This document shows, one piece after another, positions 34,695 through 45,815 of a stretch of DNA of 64,000 bases (positions are counted from its first letter, which is position 1; each line of letters begins with the position of its first letter). The DNA lies in the NCBI GenBank assembly GCA_022496805.1, contig CM040089.1, positions 42,020,372 through 42,084,371 of the forward strand, written 5' to 3'. The stretch is from Pohlia nutans. Lineage: Eukaryota > Streptophyta > Bryopsida > Bryales > Mniaceae. Under the pieces are notes generated by a model, which did no database searches, was not told where the DNA came from, and saw only the letters and a program-made list of their open reading frames with translations. A program made the translations under genes and the position numbers.

Positions 34695-35400
34695 CATTAG
34701 GAGAAAAATGGGGTCCCAAAGGGGCCTCGTAAGGCAGCCCGTGTTAGGTGAACCAGCTGCCCAAACTCCCCTCTGCCGGTGCCAACGGCGGTCCAAAACG
34801 CTGCCCACAGAGTTATTGCACTTCCCTGACGATGTCGAAACGGAGTCGCGTGGCGTGGAGGCCGGCTTGCTGGCGCCGACGTGGGCGGGGTGTTTGGCCA
34901 ACGACCGGAGAAGAGCATTTACTGCTCTGCACAGCCTTGACACAAAGGAGGGATCGTTGCCAACGGTTTTCCAAGCCGGCCGATGGAAGTTTGTTGGCAC
35001 AACGGCTTCACGGTGGAGTGCGGCCGGCGCCTACGCCGTTCCCTACCTAGGAAACGCAGCCATGAATTTTGGTGCGTACAATTTGAGCTCTCCACAACGG
35101 CTGGCCCAAATTACGGTGAATTCTTGCCATATTCATGAAACACACGGGCGCCCCAGGTTCACGGTAGGAGCACGAATTTTCATTTTCGTGCCAGAAGCGT
35201 CCGCTGGCACCAACGGCTTAGGAGGTCCTGCCAGCAAGAGGACGCCGGTGGTTCCGCCTTCCGACATCGTTAGATTCATGCGAAGGTAAGTTGCCATAGG
35301 CAGTAGCCGTAGCTAGTTTCTCGATGGCAATCGGGGATTGTGAATTCTGCAACCATCGGAGTTTGTTGGCACAACGGCTTCCTCCGACTTCCGCAAATCC
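34695..35400. repeat. left terminal and subterminal repeats of the 19.8-kb element
   Basis: After the ~32-bp TIR, variants of GGCACCAACGGC occur repeatedly: GTGCCAACGGC, TTGCCAACGG, TTGGCACAACGGCTTC (twice, near 34996 and 35366) and CTGGCACCAACGGC. Such subterminal clusters usually bind transposase. Confidence 0.55.
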
Positions 35401-36214
35401 CATGCCCAGGGCTTTCCATATCGGTTTTAGGAATTATGGCGCTTGGGTAGATACAAGGGAGTTCCTAAAACTCCTACTTCGATGGACATGATGCATGCTG
35501 TAAGCGGCATTTTCTCCACCGTACTAGGGTAGGAATTGTGGAAGGAAAGATTTTGCTTCCAGCAACAATGATTAGGGTTTAGGGCTACTTGTTGACAGCG
35601 ATTGGGTTTAGGGTAATTGGAAACCATATCAAGGTTTGTCTACACAGCGTCATGACCGTTCAGTAGCATTGGGAGATTCAATCACTGCTTTGGATTTTTG
35701 GATTTTTGGATTCTCGAGGCTTCGTATGTTCCCCAAGTTCCGCTTGATGCGTGCTATGCACCAATTATTAGGCGAGGTTCTCTGCGATCTAAACGGCCGT
35801 GTCTATCAACGTTTCTAGCACGGAGGGCAGCTGGGAATACAAACATTGACTTGTGGACCGATGGCAGCATTTACCCGGTTGATCCAGTAACGGGGGAGCC
35901 ACCTCCATTCAGAACTCTTAAGGAATGCCTCCAATTCATATGCCATGGAGAGCTAGGCCTGTATGGTTATACATGCCCCCAAGGAGGTCCACACCGAAGT
36001 GTGTTGGAGATGCAATGCAGACTGCTGCAGGAAGAAGTGATTGAGGGTATAGGCGAAGCTGCTGTCAGCATCGAACGGCTGGACCGTTGCAGAGACTTAG
36101 AGAATACATGCATGGAATTGCGGGTTGACTTGCAGGCTATACGTGAAGAGATGGACGACAAAGAGAAAACTTATAACATGAGGGTGCAGCATCTGGAGTC
36201 CGAGGTGCACCGTT

Positions 36215-37290
36215 CACTATAAAAAACCTGCGTTTTTGGTGATGTCTTGTACACAACCTGTAGACATGGTCTGTAATGTCTTCTAGCATGGCTAATAATG
36301 GGGACATGGTGGGATGTCTAGAAGACATGAGCAAAAACGCGTAGACATCCTTGGATGTCTACCGAATTTCGGAGGCTGAAAGGTGTGACACGTCGGCGCC
36401 ACGTCAACGCCACATCAGCGGCAAATGGACGGGCAGTGCCACGTCGGCGATGGAATTCATCCTCCCCGTGGGTGACGTGGACGGAGAAATGGGCCTGGCA
36501 CATGCCGACGTGGCGGCGGGAAAATCCGACGTGGACCCGGGAAATTCCGACGTGTCACCTGAGAAATTCTGACGTGGCATGCCACGTCAGCAGAGGCCTG
36601 GGTTTTTTCAGTTCCGCCTCATGTTTCCGTGGACGTCTCCCGGGACATCACTGTGTTTCAAGAGACATTTGTGCATAGACGCGGACGTGCGAGAGCGTCA
36701 TTTTTGAACATGTTACAAAAGACATGAGCATGGACATCCTTTAGTCGACCTAGAAAACATCCTCACGTCCTGGACCATGTGTTGTCAGATACAGCCGCGC
36801 TAAACGTGGACGTCTCACGAAGCATGGTCACGTCATTCTGCAATCGTGGCTATGTTCTCGGGGACGTCTTACAGAACATGCAATGCGTCACGAATACTGT
36901 TTGTGGAAGACATCATCATGATAAGAGAGTCGTCCCACATAACATCCCCAGATCTCGTAACACGTGTCACGGAAGACATCATCGTCATCACAAAGGCGTT
37001 CCCTCAAACATCTGACGTCATTCACAAACATCTTATAAAACACAGAATCATCATCACATAGTCGACCCATAAAACATGCTGACGTCCTTTACCGCGTTTT
37101 GTGAAAGACAGTGGCCGCTATATGTAGACGTCGCACGAAGCATATTCACGTCACCAACCGAGACATCCTTCGCGACCACCCCAACATCCCCACGTCATGA
37201 ACAACATGCATAACAATACATCTCGCGTGACATGCAGTAGTCTCGGAGAGCATCCATACGTCACATTTCAAAGCAGTTGTACTGTACCAT
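36215..37290. repeat. left subterminal GACATC/GACGTC repeats of the CACTA element
   Basis: Tens of copies of (A/G)GACATCC, GATGTCT and CACGTC in both orientations, often paired head to head. They explain the many short ORFs here, none of which is called. Confidence 0.7.
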
Positions 37291-38099
37291 GGGAGTGATG
37301 CCTGCTAGTCACAAATACGTACTGGCATTGCATATGCATAAAACGTTTTAACAACACAGTTCAATATTCAGAACTATTCAGTCCGTGACCTCATGTGGCG
37401 CATAGTGCACATCTATGGGCCCGTCCACCACACATCGGTGTACTATGCATCCACTAGCTGCACACGCTCCAATGTCATCGGTTGCTTTTGGTGCTCCAAA
37501 AATCATGAGTACTGTCATCCGCGCTTGTTTGAGGCTGCACATGAACATATGCCAACAACAATTGTGGTTAAACAAGGCAATGGCCATGAACTACATAATT
37601 CCTCATACTTGGGACGTTCTATATATGCATGGATCGTTGTACACGTGCATGACCGCTGGCCCCTCATCCCATACGAAAACAACATTCTATACATGTCCCA
37701 ACAAATACTTCAAGCTACATCAGAGCTGAAGACGTCTCCTGGGATGTTCTATCAAACAAGCGGACGCTCTTGGAGTCGCGAAAACGTCTCAACTGATGTC
37801 TGCGCAGACGTCGTGCCCATCGTCCATGTTGTACCTCAACGTTCATTCCGGGATGCTGTGGCTCACCTGCGTGTCATTCACGCTGCATGTTCATTTCTTC
37901 TTGGCCGCCTCCGCTCTTGTTGACGTGCGACCCTGCACTTGTGCAATTACATCATGTCATGGACTCTTTCCATGCAATGTCCCAGTATACTGTACATGAC
38001 AATCTAAAAACTACTTAGACATTGCATAATTTGCCTTACTCAACGCGAAATACTGAATTTCAGACATTCACGTGAAGCGTAAATGCACGTCCAATCATG
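37291..38099. other. CACTA interior without recognised gene
   Basis: ORFs of up to 176 codons run here (for example 37393-37923), but they show no motif and include subterminal-type words at the 3' part. Possibly captured or decayed sequence. Confidence 0.35.
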
Positions 38100-40601
38100 A
38101 CAGTGCATCTACATTTCCCAACCTTCTCAGCTGCAGTCCCCGGTTTCGACAGGCCCGCTTGCTTTGTTGAATCTGCCTTGGTCGTTTTGGATGCCCCCGT
38201 CGGCTTCGTTGTGTTGCTCTCCCCAGGTTAAGACAATCCTGCAGGCTTCGGACTATTTGCAACTGCCTTTGTTATGTTGTCGGGCTTAGTACTGCGCCTG
38301 ACAGTAGCCGCGGAACCCCCCGGTGTGTCCACAACCTCCTGCACTTCCAATTCATCACTACTACTTCAAATGCACGCATTCACAGTAGACAATCAAGTAT
38401 GGTATGCAGAGCAGAGACTGCTCACCTCCCCTCTCCACCCATGTCGAGACATGCAGTGTACCTCCCCTACTTGTCATCACCCAAGCTTTCATTCACGCAC
38501 ATTACAACTTCAGTTCTATACACTTCACAGTCATGACGTCTGTACAGAAAAACATACATCGCATTCAAGAAACACCATGCCCAATTGCCTAGACAGAGTT
38601 CCATAAAAACATCACAGTGTTCCAAAACATGTCTGTGCAATGTCCGACGTGACGCGGGGATGTTTTTGCAGACGTCCGTGCGTTTCCTAAGTCATATTCA
38701 CAGACGTGGTCACAGACGTGATTACGCTTCACTGCTCTACCATATCTACGCTCAGCTCGTTACCTGCTCGGTTTGGACCGCAGGCTCTGTCTGCTCAGCG
38801 GACGGCGTTGTCTGCTCCACCGCATATGGATCATCTTGGTGAACCGGCTCCGCGACGAGTGCGGTGACAGCTGCCTCTCCCTCCACCGTGCCCCCTCATT
38901 TGGCCTGCTCCATCGACTGCCCTCCCCCAACCTCCTCTGCAGCACTGACCTCGTCATCCCTGGGCAATGACGTCTGTGACATGCATCGATTGGAGCGCAG
39001 TGTTGGATGACGTTAGCTTCGCCTCCAGCCGCGCCTCCAGGTCCTCCATCCTAGTGTCAATGCCGTCATCCTCTTCGACCGCATCTGCAGCGGACTTATC
39101 CGACGCGTTAAGCCGCTCGTACTGGTCGTCGATCTCGTCGTTGATCTCGGACTCAAATGGTGCTCGACCTTTCTCCAGAGCCTGCCACAATCCAACCAAA
39201 AAACCATAGCAAGACAGCAAGGGGTACACGAGTCAGCACACAGTGAATGAAGTGGCTGAGACAAATTTGAAATACGTTAGAACTCCCGACGTCGGCCTCA
39301 TCAAAGTCTTCGCCTTGTCCCTGCAGCCAGTACCAGAAAGAACAGCCGGAACCACGTATAGTTTGCAATAGATGTCGCAGTGAACATCGCCTGAGACATC
39401 CACCTACGTCCGCGACGGCATCAATGTGTCTTCTGAAACATCCTCACGTTCTCTAAGACATTCACTGACGTCACCTACTCTGCTGCAAAACTGCTCTACA
39501 CATTCCCCAAACATGCTTCCAAGCAAGCTCCAGTGTCCATCCTACATTGCAGAAACTGTGACTCACCAGTTTCACTATCGCACCCTCTCGAAGTGCGGCC
39601 ATCTGTGTCGACCGTGTGCCCTTGCCCTTCGATACTTTCCGCATCTGCGCCGACTTCTCTTTTCATGCCGCAGTCGCCCTCTTCGTGACAAGATAGTTCC
39701 ACTGCTTCTCGGTGAGTTCGGGTGGCTTATTTTGTTTCTCGTCGATCATGCGGTTGAGCCTGAACCGTCTGTTCGTGAGCGCCTTGTTCACTCTCTTGGT
39801 AATCCACCCTTCGTGTACTATCTTCCGGCCCTGATCGCCCCTCACCTCCCATCCTGCAAATTCACGCATCACAAAGGTAGCACCAGAGTCATTCACGGGC
39901 AAACAGACGTACAAACAACAAGAGTCATTCAACAGACATAAGACACATTCACGTCAACAACAGGGACAGTTCAGGCGATTCAACAGTGGCAATTCATATA
40001 TTCGAGCTTTCTGATTGAATACGTCCCCTTGTCACAGTCGTCATGTTTCCATGCACATCCTCAGACGTCTCATAAGACATCCTTACACGTCTCCATGAAC
40101 ATTTGTTAACGTCCAAGAGGATATCTGCACATCACTTCCAAGACATGGAGAATCTTTTGTATACAATGTCAAATCAGTACCTCCCCTATGTGATAGGCAA
40201 CAGCACAAACTGCGCATACAGATCCATTGTTTGCATTCTGCAGTAAGGCTTTGTAGTTTCTGGGACAAATAAGATGGTTGTACCTGACCACAAGCGCTTC
40301 ATGAATCTTTCGCACGCTGCTAGCTGCTGTTTTGCCCAATTGTGACCGGGATCCAAGTTCCTCGACAGGCGCCGCAACTCAGTCTCGAACGCCCCCACCA
40401 CTGCCCCACACGGAGTTCCTCTTTCGTCCACATGCAGCGGCTTCTTCTCCCATTCCCGCGCACATTGCCGCGCCGCCGCTGAGAAGGAGGCGGTGTCCCC
40501 TCGTCTTTCGAGTCCTCATCGTCGTCCTCTCCGTCCTCTTCGTCCTCTTTTTCGTCGTCCTCCTGCTCGGAGTGAGTGTTGTACCCTGCGCTGTAGAACA
40601 A
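38100..40601 (-). pseudogene. CACTA accessory protein, TnpA / Transposase_24-like
   Basis: Minus-strand exons: about 40601-40270 (acidic EQEDDEKEDEEDGEDDDED then ETELRRLSRNLDPGHNWAKQ, donor CAG|GTACAA); about 39840-39575; 39188-38957 (acceptor TTGTGGCAG); and low-complexity tails to about 38100. The middle exon is the Transposase_24 core of plant En/Spm TnpA: VNKALTNRRFRLNRMIDEKQ, PPELTEKQWNYLVTKRA, then KEKSAQMRKVSKGKGTRSTQ. TGA (39665-39663) interrupts it where Trp is typical. It continues ALEKGRAPFESEINDEIDDQ and a coiled DGIDTRMEDLEARLEAKL. Further frame changes and stops lie in the acidic tail and the K/T/P-rich tail near 38.3-38.1 kb. TnpA proteins bind the subterminal repeats. This copy is decayed. 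Confidence 0.7.
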
Positions 40602-40660
40602 AAAACCTTGCCTAATTCCATGTTAATATCACATACCTTAACATGTAATAGATTATATTG

Positions 40661-41029
40661 CAAGTTTTAGGGTTTCTTCCACAACAAATCAAATATTGCA
40701 GGTCTTAGGGTTTCTTCCACAACAAATCAAATACTAGAAGTTTTAGGGTTTCATCCACAACAAATCAAATACTAGAAGTTTTAGGGTTTCATTCACAACA
40801 AATCAAATACTGCAAGTTTTAGGGTTTCATCCACAACAAATCAAATACTACAAGTTTTAGGGTTTCATCCACAACAAATCAAATACTACAAGTTTTAGGG
40901 TTTCATCCACAACAAATCAAATACTACAAGTTTTAGGGTTTCATTCACAACAAATCAAATACTGCAAGTTTTAGGGTTTCATCCACAACAAATCAAATAC
41001 TACAAGTTTTAGGGTTTCTTCCACAACAA
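40661..41029. repeat. 38-bp tandem repeat with embedded TTTAGGG, ten copies
   Basis: The unit CAAGTTTTAGGGTTTCATCC continues ACAACAAATCAAATACTA. It is repeated with exact 38-bp spacing from 40661 to 41003, with scattered substitutions. Each unit holds one plant-type telomere word TTTAGGG. It lies inside the CACTA element just upstream of the TnpA-like gene on its strand. Confidence 0.9.
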
Positions 41030-41965
41030 CACCTTCATAGTGTCATACAAGACGCCTTTGAAATCCACTAACACCGATTTCTTCATCAAATTGTCCCCTC
41101 CCCCTCCCCCGACTTTGACCTTGCCGCCACGCTTCCAAGGCGGGGTAGCATCCTCACTTGTGTCCGCTGAGAGAGAAAAAGAGAAACCTTTTAGTCTTGC
41201 ACACCTATCTCTCAAGCAGTGCATGTTCCATGGCTCTCTCTACAACTACTATTCTCTTACTATAGTTTACAATCATTCTAAAAATGAATGGCAACACTTT
41301 TGAAAACCTCTACACTCTAAACTCTAACTTCTTGGAAAAATGAAGGCAAAAATGAGCTTTGTGCAACCTTGAATTCTACTTAAAAGTCTCCTGACCTAAC
41401 TATGGCTGCGGCAGCTAACCCTAGCCGCCTCTGTTCATCCAGTGAACTGGATGAAAGTCATCCCAGTAGATGTTTGCAGGGACGCATGGATGTCATCAGG
41501 GACGTATGGATGTCATCAGGGACGTATGGATGTCATCTTAGACATCTTCATGGACATCATCTTAGACATCTTCATGGACGTCATCCTAGACATCTTCATG
41601 GACAGCGGGATGTCATCATTGATGTCCTTCCAAATGTTCCAATGTTGGCTATTCACTGTAATTTTTGAATTCATCTTGCACTCACATAAATTTAAAGACT
41701 TCATATTACTGAGACGTCTTGCTTTTCTAAAAACGTTTTACTTGGCTTAAAATGTGTTAAAAGAAATTTTTACAAGTTTCTAATCAAATAAACTCTCATA
41801 CAAGCACAATTTTATTTTTAGACAAATAAAACATCTTATACTTCCGTCTAAATGTTTTTCAGTATATTAAGAAATATAAAGTTTTTGAAAGTACCTAAGT
41901 TTAAAAATAAAAATAAAAAACATTGTAATGAACATGATGGAAGTTCAATGATGAGTATGGGTTTT
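41030..41965. other. CACTA interior without recognised gene
   Basis: Contains a short tandem of GGGACGTATGGATGTCATCA and GACATCTTCATGGACATCAT (about 41480-41610), variants of the subterminal words. No gene is supported. Confidence 0.45.
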
Positions 41966-43556
41966 GCATGGTATGGTTCACCAATTTGTTTGTTACAATG
42001 CAAAATTGTGCTCTTCTTTTTAATCTTTTAGAACTTCATAAATAGAAATTGGTAGTAGAAGTTTAAAAATAATTGAACTACTACAACTAAGTGGGAGGTT
42101 GCAAGCTACGGTCACCCAAACTTTTTGTCGCGGCATGCAAATTTGTGCACTTACCTAATCTTTGGAAAATCATCAATAAATATTGGAATGGAATTTTGTG
42201 ACGAAACAAATTGCATTGTTTCTAGAATTCTGAAGTTAAGATGTCTACCACAATAAAGTTTGCAAATTTTCAATCTTTCTATCCAAATTAAGCATTTCTA
42301 CTTAGATTTGGTAGCGTGTCGCTTGTCAAAAGTGCACCTATTTTATGGGAAATGCTAGAAGGGGGTCAAATTTGAACTTCAAAAATTTATAGCAACATAC
42401 CACAAGTGTGTACAAAGGTACCATATTTTATTTTTTTGGGTACTACGCTTACTTATTTTTTAATTAATTGTTTGGTGATGTTTTTGTTTTTTAAGATTTT
42501 CGTGCAGTTAAAACTTTTTTTTGGATTTTTTTTTTTGGAAATGAAATAATGGTTCAATTTCAGAGGTGGGATATGAAATGCATTTTTCATAAAACCTAGC
42601 TAAGGATGTTATGTAAAAAAGGCTCTAATTACCCCTACTCGGTAAAAAACAAAAAAGGCTATTGAGTAATGCCCAAAGACTTGAAATTAACTTAACAATT
42701 GCTAAAGTGAAAGTATTAGCATAAACCCTATTTGGGATGGTGAAATTTTTGATCTAATTGAAAGTTGAGAAATGCGCATTACTACGCTAGTGCACGAGCT
42801 GCATGGCCTTTAGCTGCACAAGCTGCACTCCCCACTTGGTAGACCGTAGCTTGCAATCACCCAAGTGATGTCTTCTACCAATGCCAACAAAAGAAGTTAA
42901 AAGTAACAAACATGCAATCCAAATTAATGATTATGTGAAACATTAGTGCCTTGTTGTAGTGCAAAAGTGCATACAAAAATTATGAAAGAGAAGAAGGTTG
43001 TGCATGGAATTTTGAGCTATAAATTTTTCCAATTTACAAATATGTGAAGAGAAATATGTTTTACATTTTTCCGAGTTTTTCCAAATTATTGAAATCTTAA
43101 TTTTAAAATATATGTTGCCGAAAATTGTTCTCTGACTATTTCTAAAATACTTTTTTGATGGATTTTATTTATTTTTGTTTCCTTCATAACAAAAAATTTC
43201 AAGTGGGAGTATTTTCAAATTTTCGAATATAGAACCAAACATGAACTATATTTACATTCAAAGTTTAACTATATTGTTCAAAGTGGTATTAGAATGGGAG
43301 TTTTAATTTATACTCAAAATCTTCAAGATTAAATCATTTAGACAAACTAGGATTTAATTCTATCATTCATAAATACATAAATTTAAAAGTTAGTTCACTT
43401 CATTTTTCATTGTAATATTTCTTAATATTTTTTAAAGAGGATTAAAAGTTATCTCTTTCAATGAAATTAAAAATGCACAATGTGCACAAATGTGCACCAA
43501 AAGGCATGATAATTCACAACTCTGAATTCCCTCAATATGGTGAACCATACCATGCA
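41966..43556. mobile_element. AT-rich TIR element nested in the CACTA element
   Basis: GCATGGTATGGTTCACCA at 41966 is mirrored by TGGTGAACCATACCATGC ending at 43556. The 1.6-kb AT-rich interior has no ORF and contains another inverted pair (TTGCAAGCTACGGTC near 42099 and GACCGTAGCTTGCAA near 42843). It lies directly before the TnpD fragment and may have truncated it. Confidence 0.6.
42090..42870. mobile_element. inner MITE within the AT-rich element
   Basis: Ends near GTGGGAGGTTGCAAGCTACG and the mirror CGTAGCTTGCAATCACCC. About 780 bp, non-coding. Boundaries are approximate. Confidence 0.45.
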
Positions 43557-43561
43557 CAACG

Positions 43562-44080
43562 GTGTTGCTCTGCGAATGGGTTAAAGCCTCACGTGATGTT
43601 CTAGTCTCCAACATTGAATGTGACAGGTACGGATTCAACGTGGTGTGCATCTTGATATCGGGGAAGTGGTCGCCAACGGCGACAAACATAGATGTCTTCT
43701 TGCGGCCACTTTTGAAAGAGCTACATCAACTTTGGCGTGGTGTCGCGGCCCAAGATTTCACCCAACCACTCGGGTCCCGACGCTTCAACCTACGTGGGTT
43801 GCTGATGTGGACCATTTCCGATTTTCCAGCGTACGGCCTCATCTCAGACCTATGCTGTAAGGGATATAAAAGATGTCCGTGTTGTGGCCCAGAGACGGAC
43901 GCTCGATCTGCCATCACCGTGGACATCCTAGAAGACAATGATGAAGACGCGTGCACGTCTGTTACGGATGTCATCGCGGACACATCACGAACAATGTGCA
44001 AATGTCCGCCGGGATGTTCTAGCCCACGTTCGGAGCGCGACATCAGAGATGACCGCGGAGACACCGCGCACATCGAGTGA
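43562..44080 (+). pseudogene. CACTA TnpD fragment (DUF4216 scrap joined to Transposase_21)
   Basis: The first ~27 codons (LLCEWVKASRDVLVSN..CDRYGFNVV) look like the DUF4216 segment seen intact at 3.5 kb. The next ~80 codons are the Transposase_21 signature: LISGKWSPTATNIDVFLRPL, LKELHQLWRGVA, LLMWTISDFPAYG and CCKGYKRCPCCGPET. In a normal TnpD the DUF4216 part lies far C-terminal to Transposase_21, so the two pieces are rearranged. After CPCCGPET the frame runs into subterminal repeats. There is no start codon and no full catalytic domain. Confidence 0.7.
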
Positions 44081-45815
44081 GACCTTTCGTGCAATCCCAG
44101 GTCTCTAATGTCGCGCCCGATGTCTTCACGGGTGTTTAGAGAGACATCCGTCACGACGTCTGTAGAAGCATCCCGTACGTCTTAGACCATGCCATACTGC
44201 TATGTTCCAGAAGACATCCCAAATGTTTCGGTGTACATTGTCCAGAATGTCCGGTTTTCTGACTTCTAAGACGGTGCCATGTCATCCCCGACGTCTATAG
44301 ATGTCCTAGACCGTGTCACAGTGGACGTCTGTGCGAAGACGCCCTACTGCATGAAGGATGTATGCGGCGATGTCTGATCGGACATCTCCTTGGACATCCT
44401 AGAAGACAATGATGGAGACGCGGGCCCGTCTGTTACGGATGTCTTCGCGGACATGTCATGAACAGCATGCGGAGGTCCCCGGGATGTCCCAGCTGACGTT
44501 CGGAGAGCGACATCACGGGCCACTTCTCAGAGATCTTGGATGTCAGCGCAGACATAGTCTACGTGAACTGAAACATCCGTGGGAGGACATTGTATCTCAT
44601 GTCGCCTACTATGTCTCAGTGGATGTTCATGTAGACATCCGTTGCGACGTGCTCAGAAGTATCCCGCATGTCTTATAGGGTCAGGAGGCTCCAATGTTTC
44701 GGGAGACGTATCACTGTTTGATGGGACGCTATCTGTGACGTCTCCGACCGTGACTTATGTGCTTCTGCGCTGTCTTCCAAGACGTCGGCTATGTGAGCAT
44801 TCACTGTTGCATAGTAAATGATAATGGGGATGTACCATGGGACATTGCAGTTCACCACCGGAGACATCGTTGCGCTTCGAAGACGTCGTGGTGGACATCC
44901 CAAGGGATGTCCACGAAAACATCCCCACGTCATCGAAGTCATCGTGAACGAGATGTCTTACGGACGATGGCCTAAACACAGTATGTCGTGGCAGCTCGTC
45001 CAACGTGGATTTTTCCGTGCCATGTAGGTTAAGTTCTGTAAATTAGGAAATTCCAAAATATATCCACGTGTATTTTCCAGCATAAATGTTGGAAAATCCT
45101 CCTATATTATAAAAGTCTATTTTTTTCCGACGAGGATTTTTAATATTATAATATTAATAAATTATAATTTTCTTAATATATTAATATTAAAAATCAGTTT
45201 TATATAAAAAAATTCTTATATAATATAATATTTTTTAAAAATATTTTTATTTTAATATTATTATATTATTCTGATACTAATATAATATTATAATATTATA
45301 ATTTAAAATTATTTTAAAGAATGGACGAATCAGAAATATGGCGAGTACAAGATATCGAATATAAAATCAATATTCCAAATTATGTGGTGATTTTAAATAA
45401 AAGTATATTGAACAAAAAGGAAAGAGTATTTAATAGGGTGAACCGGTTCTTTTTTCCGCTCTTGCAAACTGCTGCCCATTATGCTGAATTTTTTACATCG
45501 GGTAGCAATTCACCTCGCATTCCAGTAAATTTCAGACACTTACCCTCGATAAATCCAGAATCCCGTGCCAACGTGGCAAACCTGCGTCTTTCCGGATGTC
45601 CTGCGTCATGTCCTCAGAAACGCGCAGATGTCTGCAGACATCTACTCGTTCTTTCCGAAACACGCACCTCGCCGAACCCTGAGATTTCAAATTATCTCCA
45701 AAAACGCAGAGACATCCCTCTATTGTGCGAGACATCCACTCAAACCGCAAAGATATCACACAGATGTCTTTGCGTCTTCCGAAGACATCACCAAAAACGC
45801 GGGTTTCTTATAGTG
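43900..45815. repeat. right subterminal repeats of the CACTA element
   Basis: Dense GACATCC/GATGTC/GACGTC words at 43900-45000 and again at 45560-45815, ending in the TIR. An AT-rich patch of about 500 bp (45030-45560) without the words separates them and may be a later insertion. Confidence 0.65.

Larger units (their letters stand above)
36215..45815. mobile_element. 9.6-kb CACTA (En/Spm) transposon inserted in the transposase-like gene
   Basis: Ends CACTATAA(A/G)AAACC(T/C)GCG and the mirror image ending TTATAGTG match for about 35 bp with two mismatches. The 3-bp duplication GTT lies at 36212-36214 and 45816-45818. Both subterminal kilobases are packed with GACATC/GATGTC/GACGTC words. Inside are a minus-strand TnpA-like gene and a fragment of TnpD (Transposase_21), plus nested MITEs. 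Both genes are broken, so it depends on another copy for movement. Confidence 0.9.

Noticed and set aside
34663..35289. ORF starting at 34663 as one gene
   Set aside because: Its first codons lie in the flanking MITE and the TIR. Only the part from about 35061 to the donor at 35285 is plausible as an exon.
40661..41029. A CRISPR-like array or a true interstitial telomere
   Set aside because: The repeats are directly adjacent without spacers, and TTTAGGG occurs only once per 38-bp unit.
36230..45800. Many ORFs of 60-180 codons in the CACTA element (for example 37393-37923 and 44409-45000)
   Set aside because: They run through the GACATC/GACGTC word arrays or show no domain; overlapping frames on both strands are equally open.
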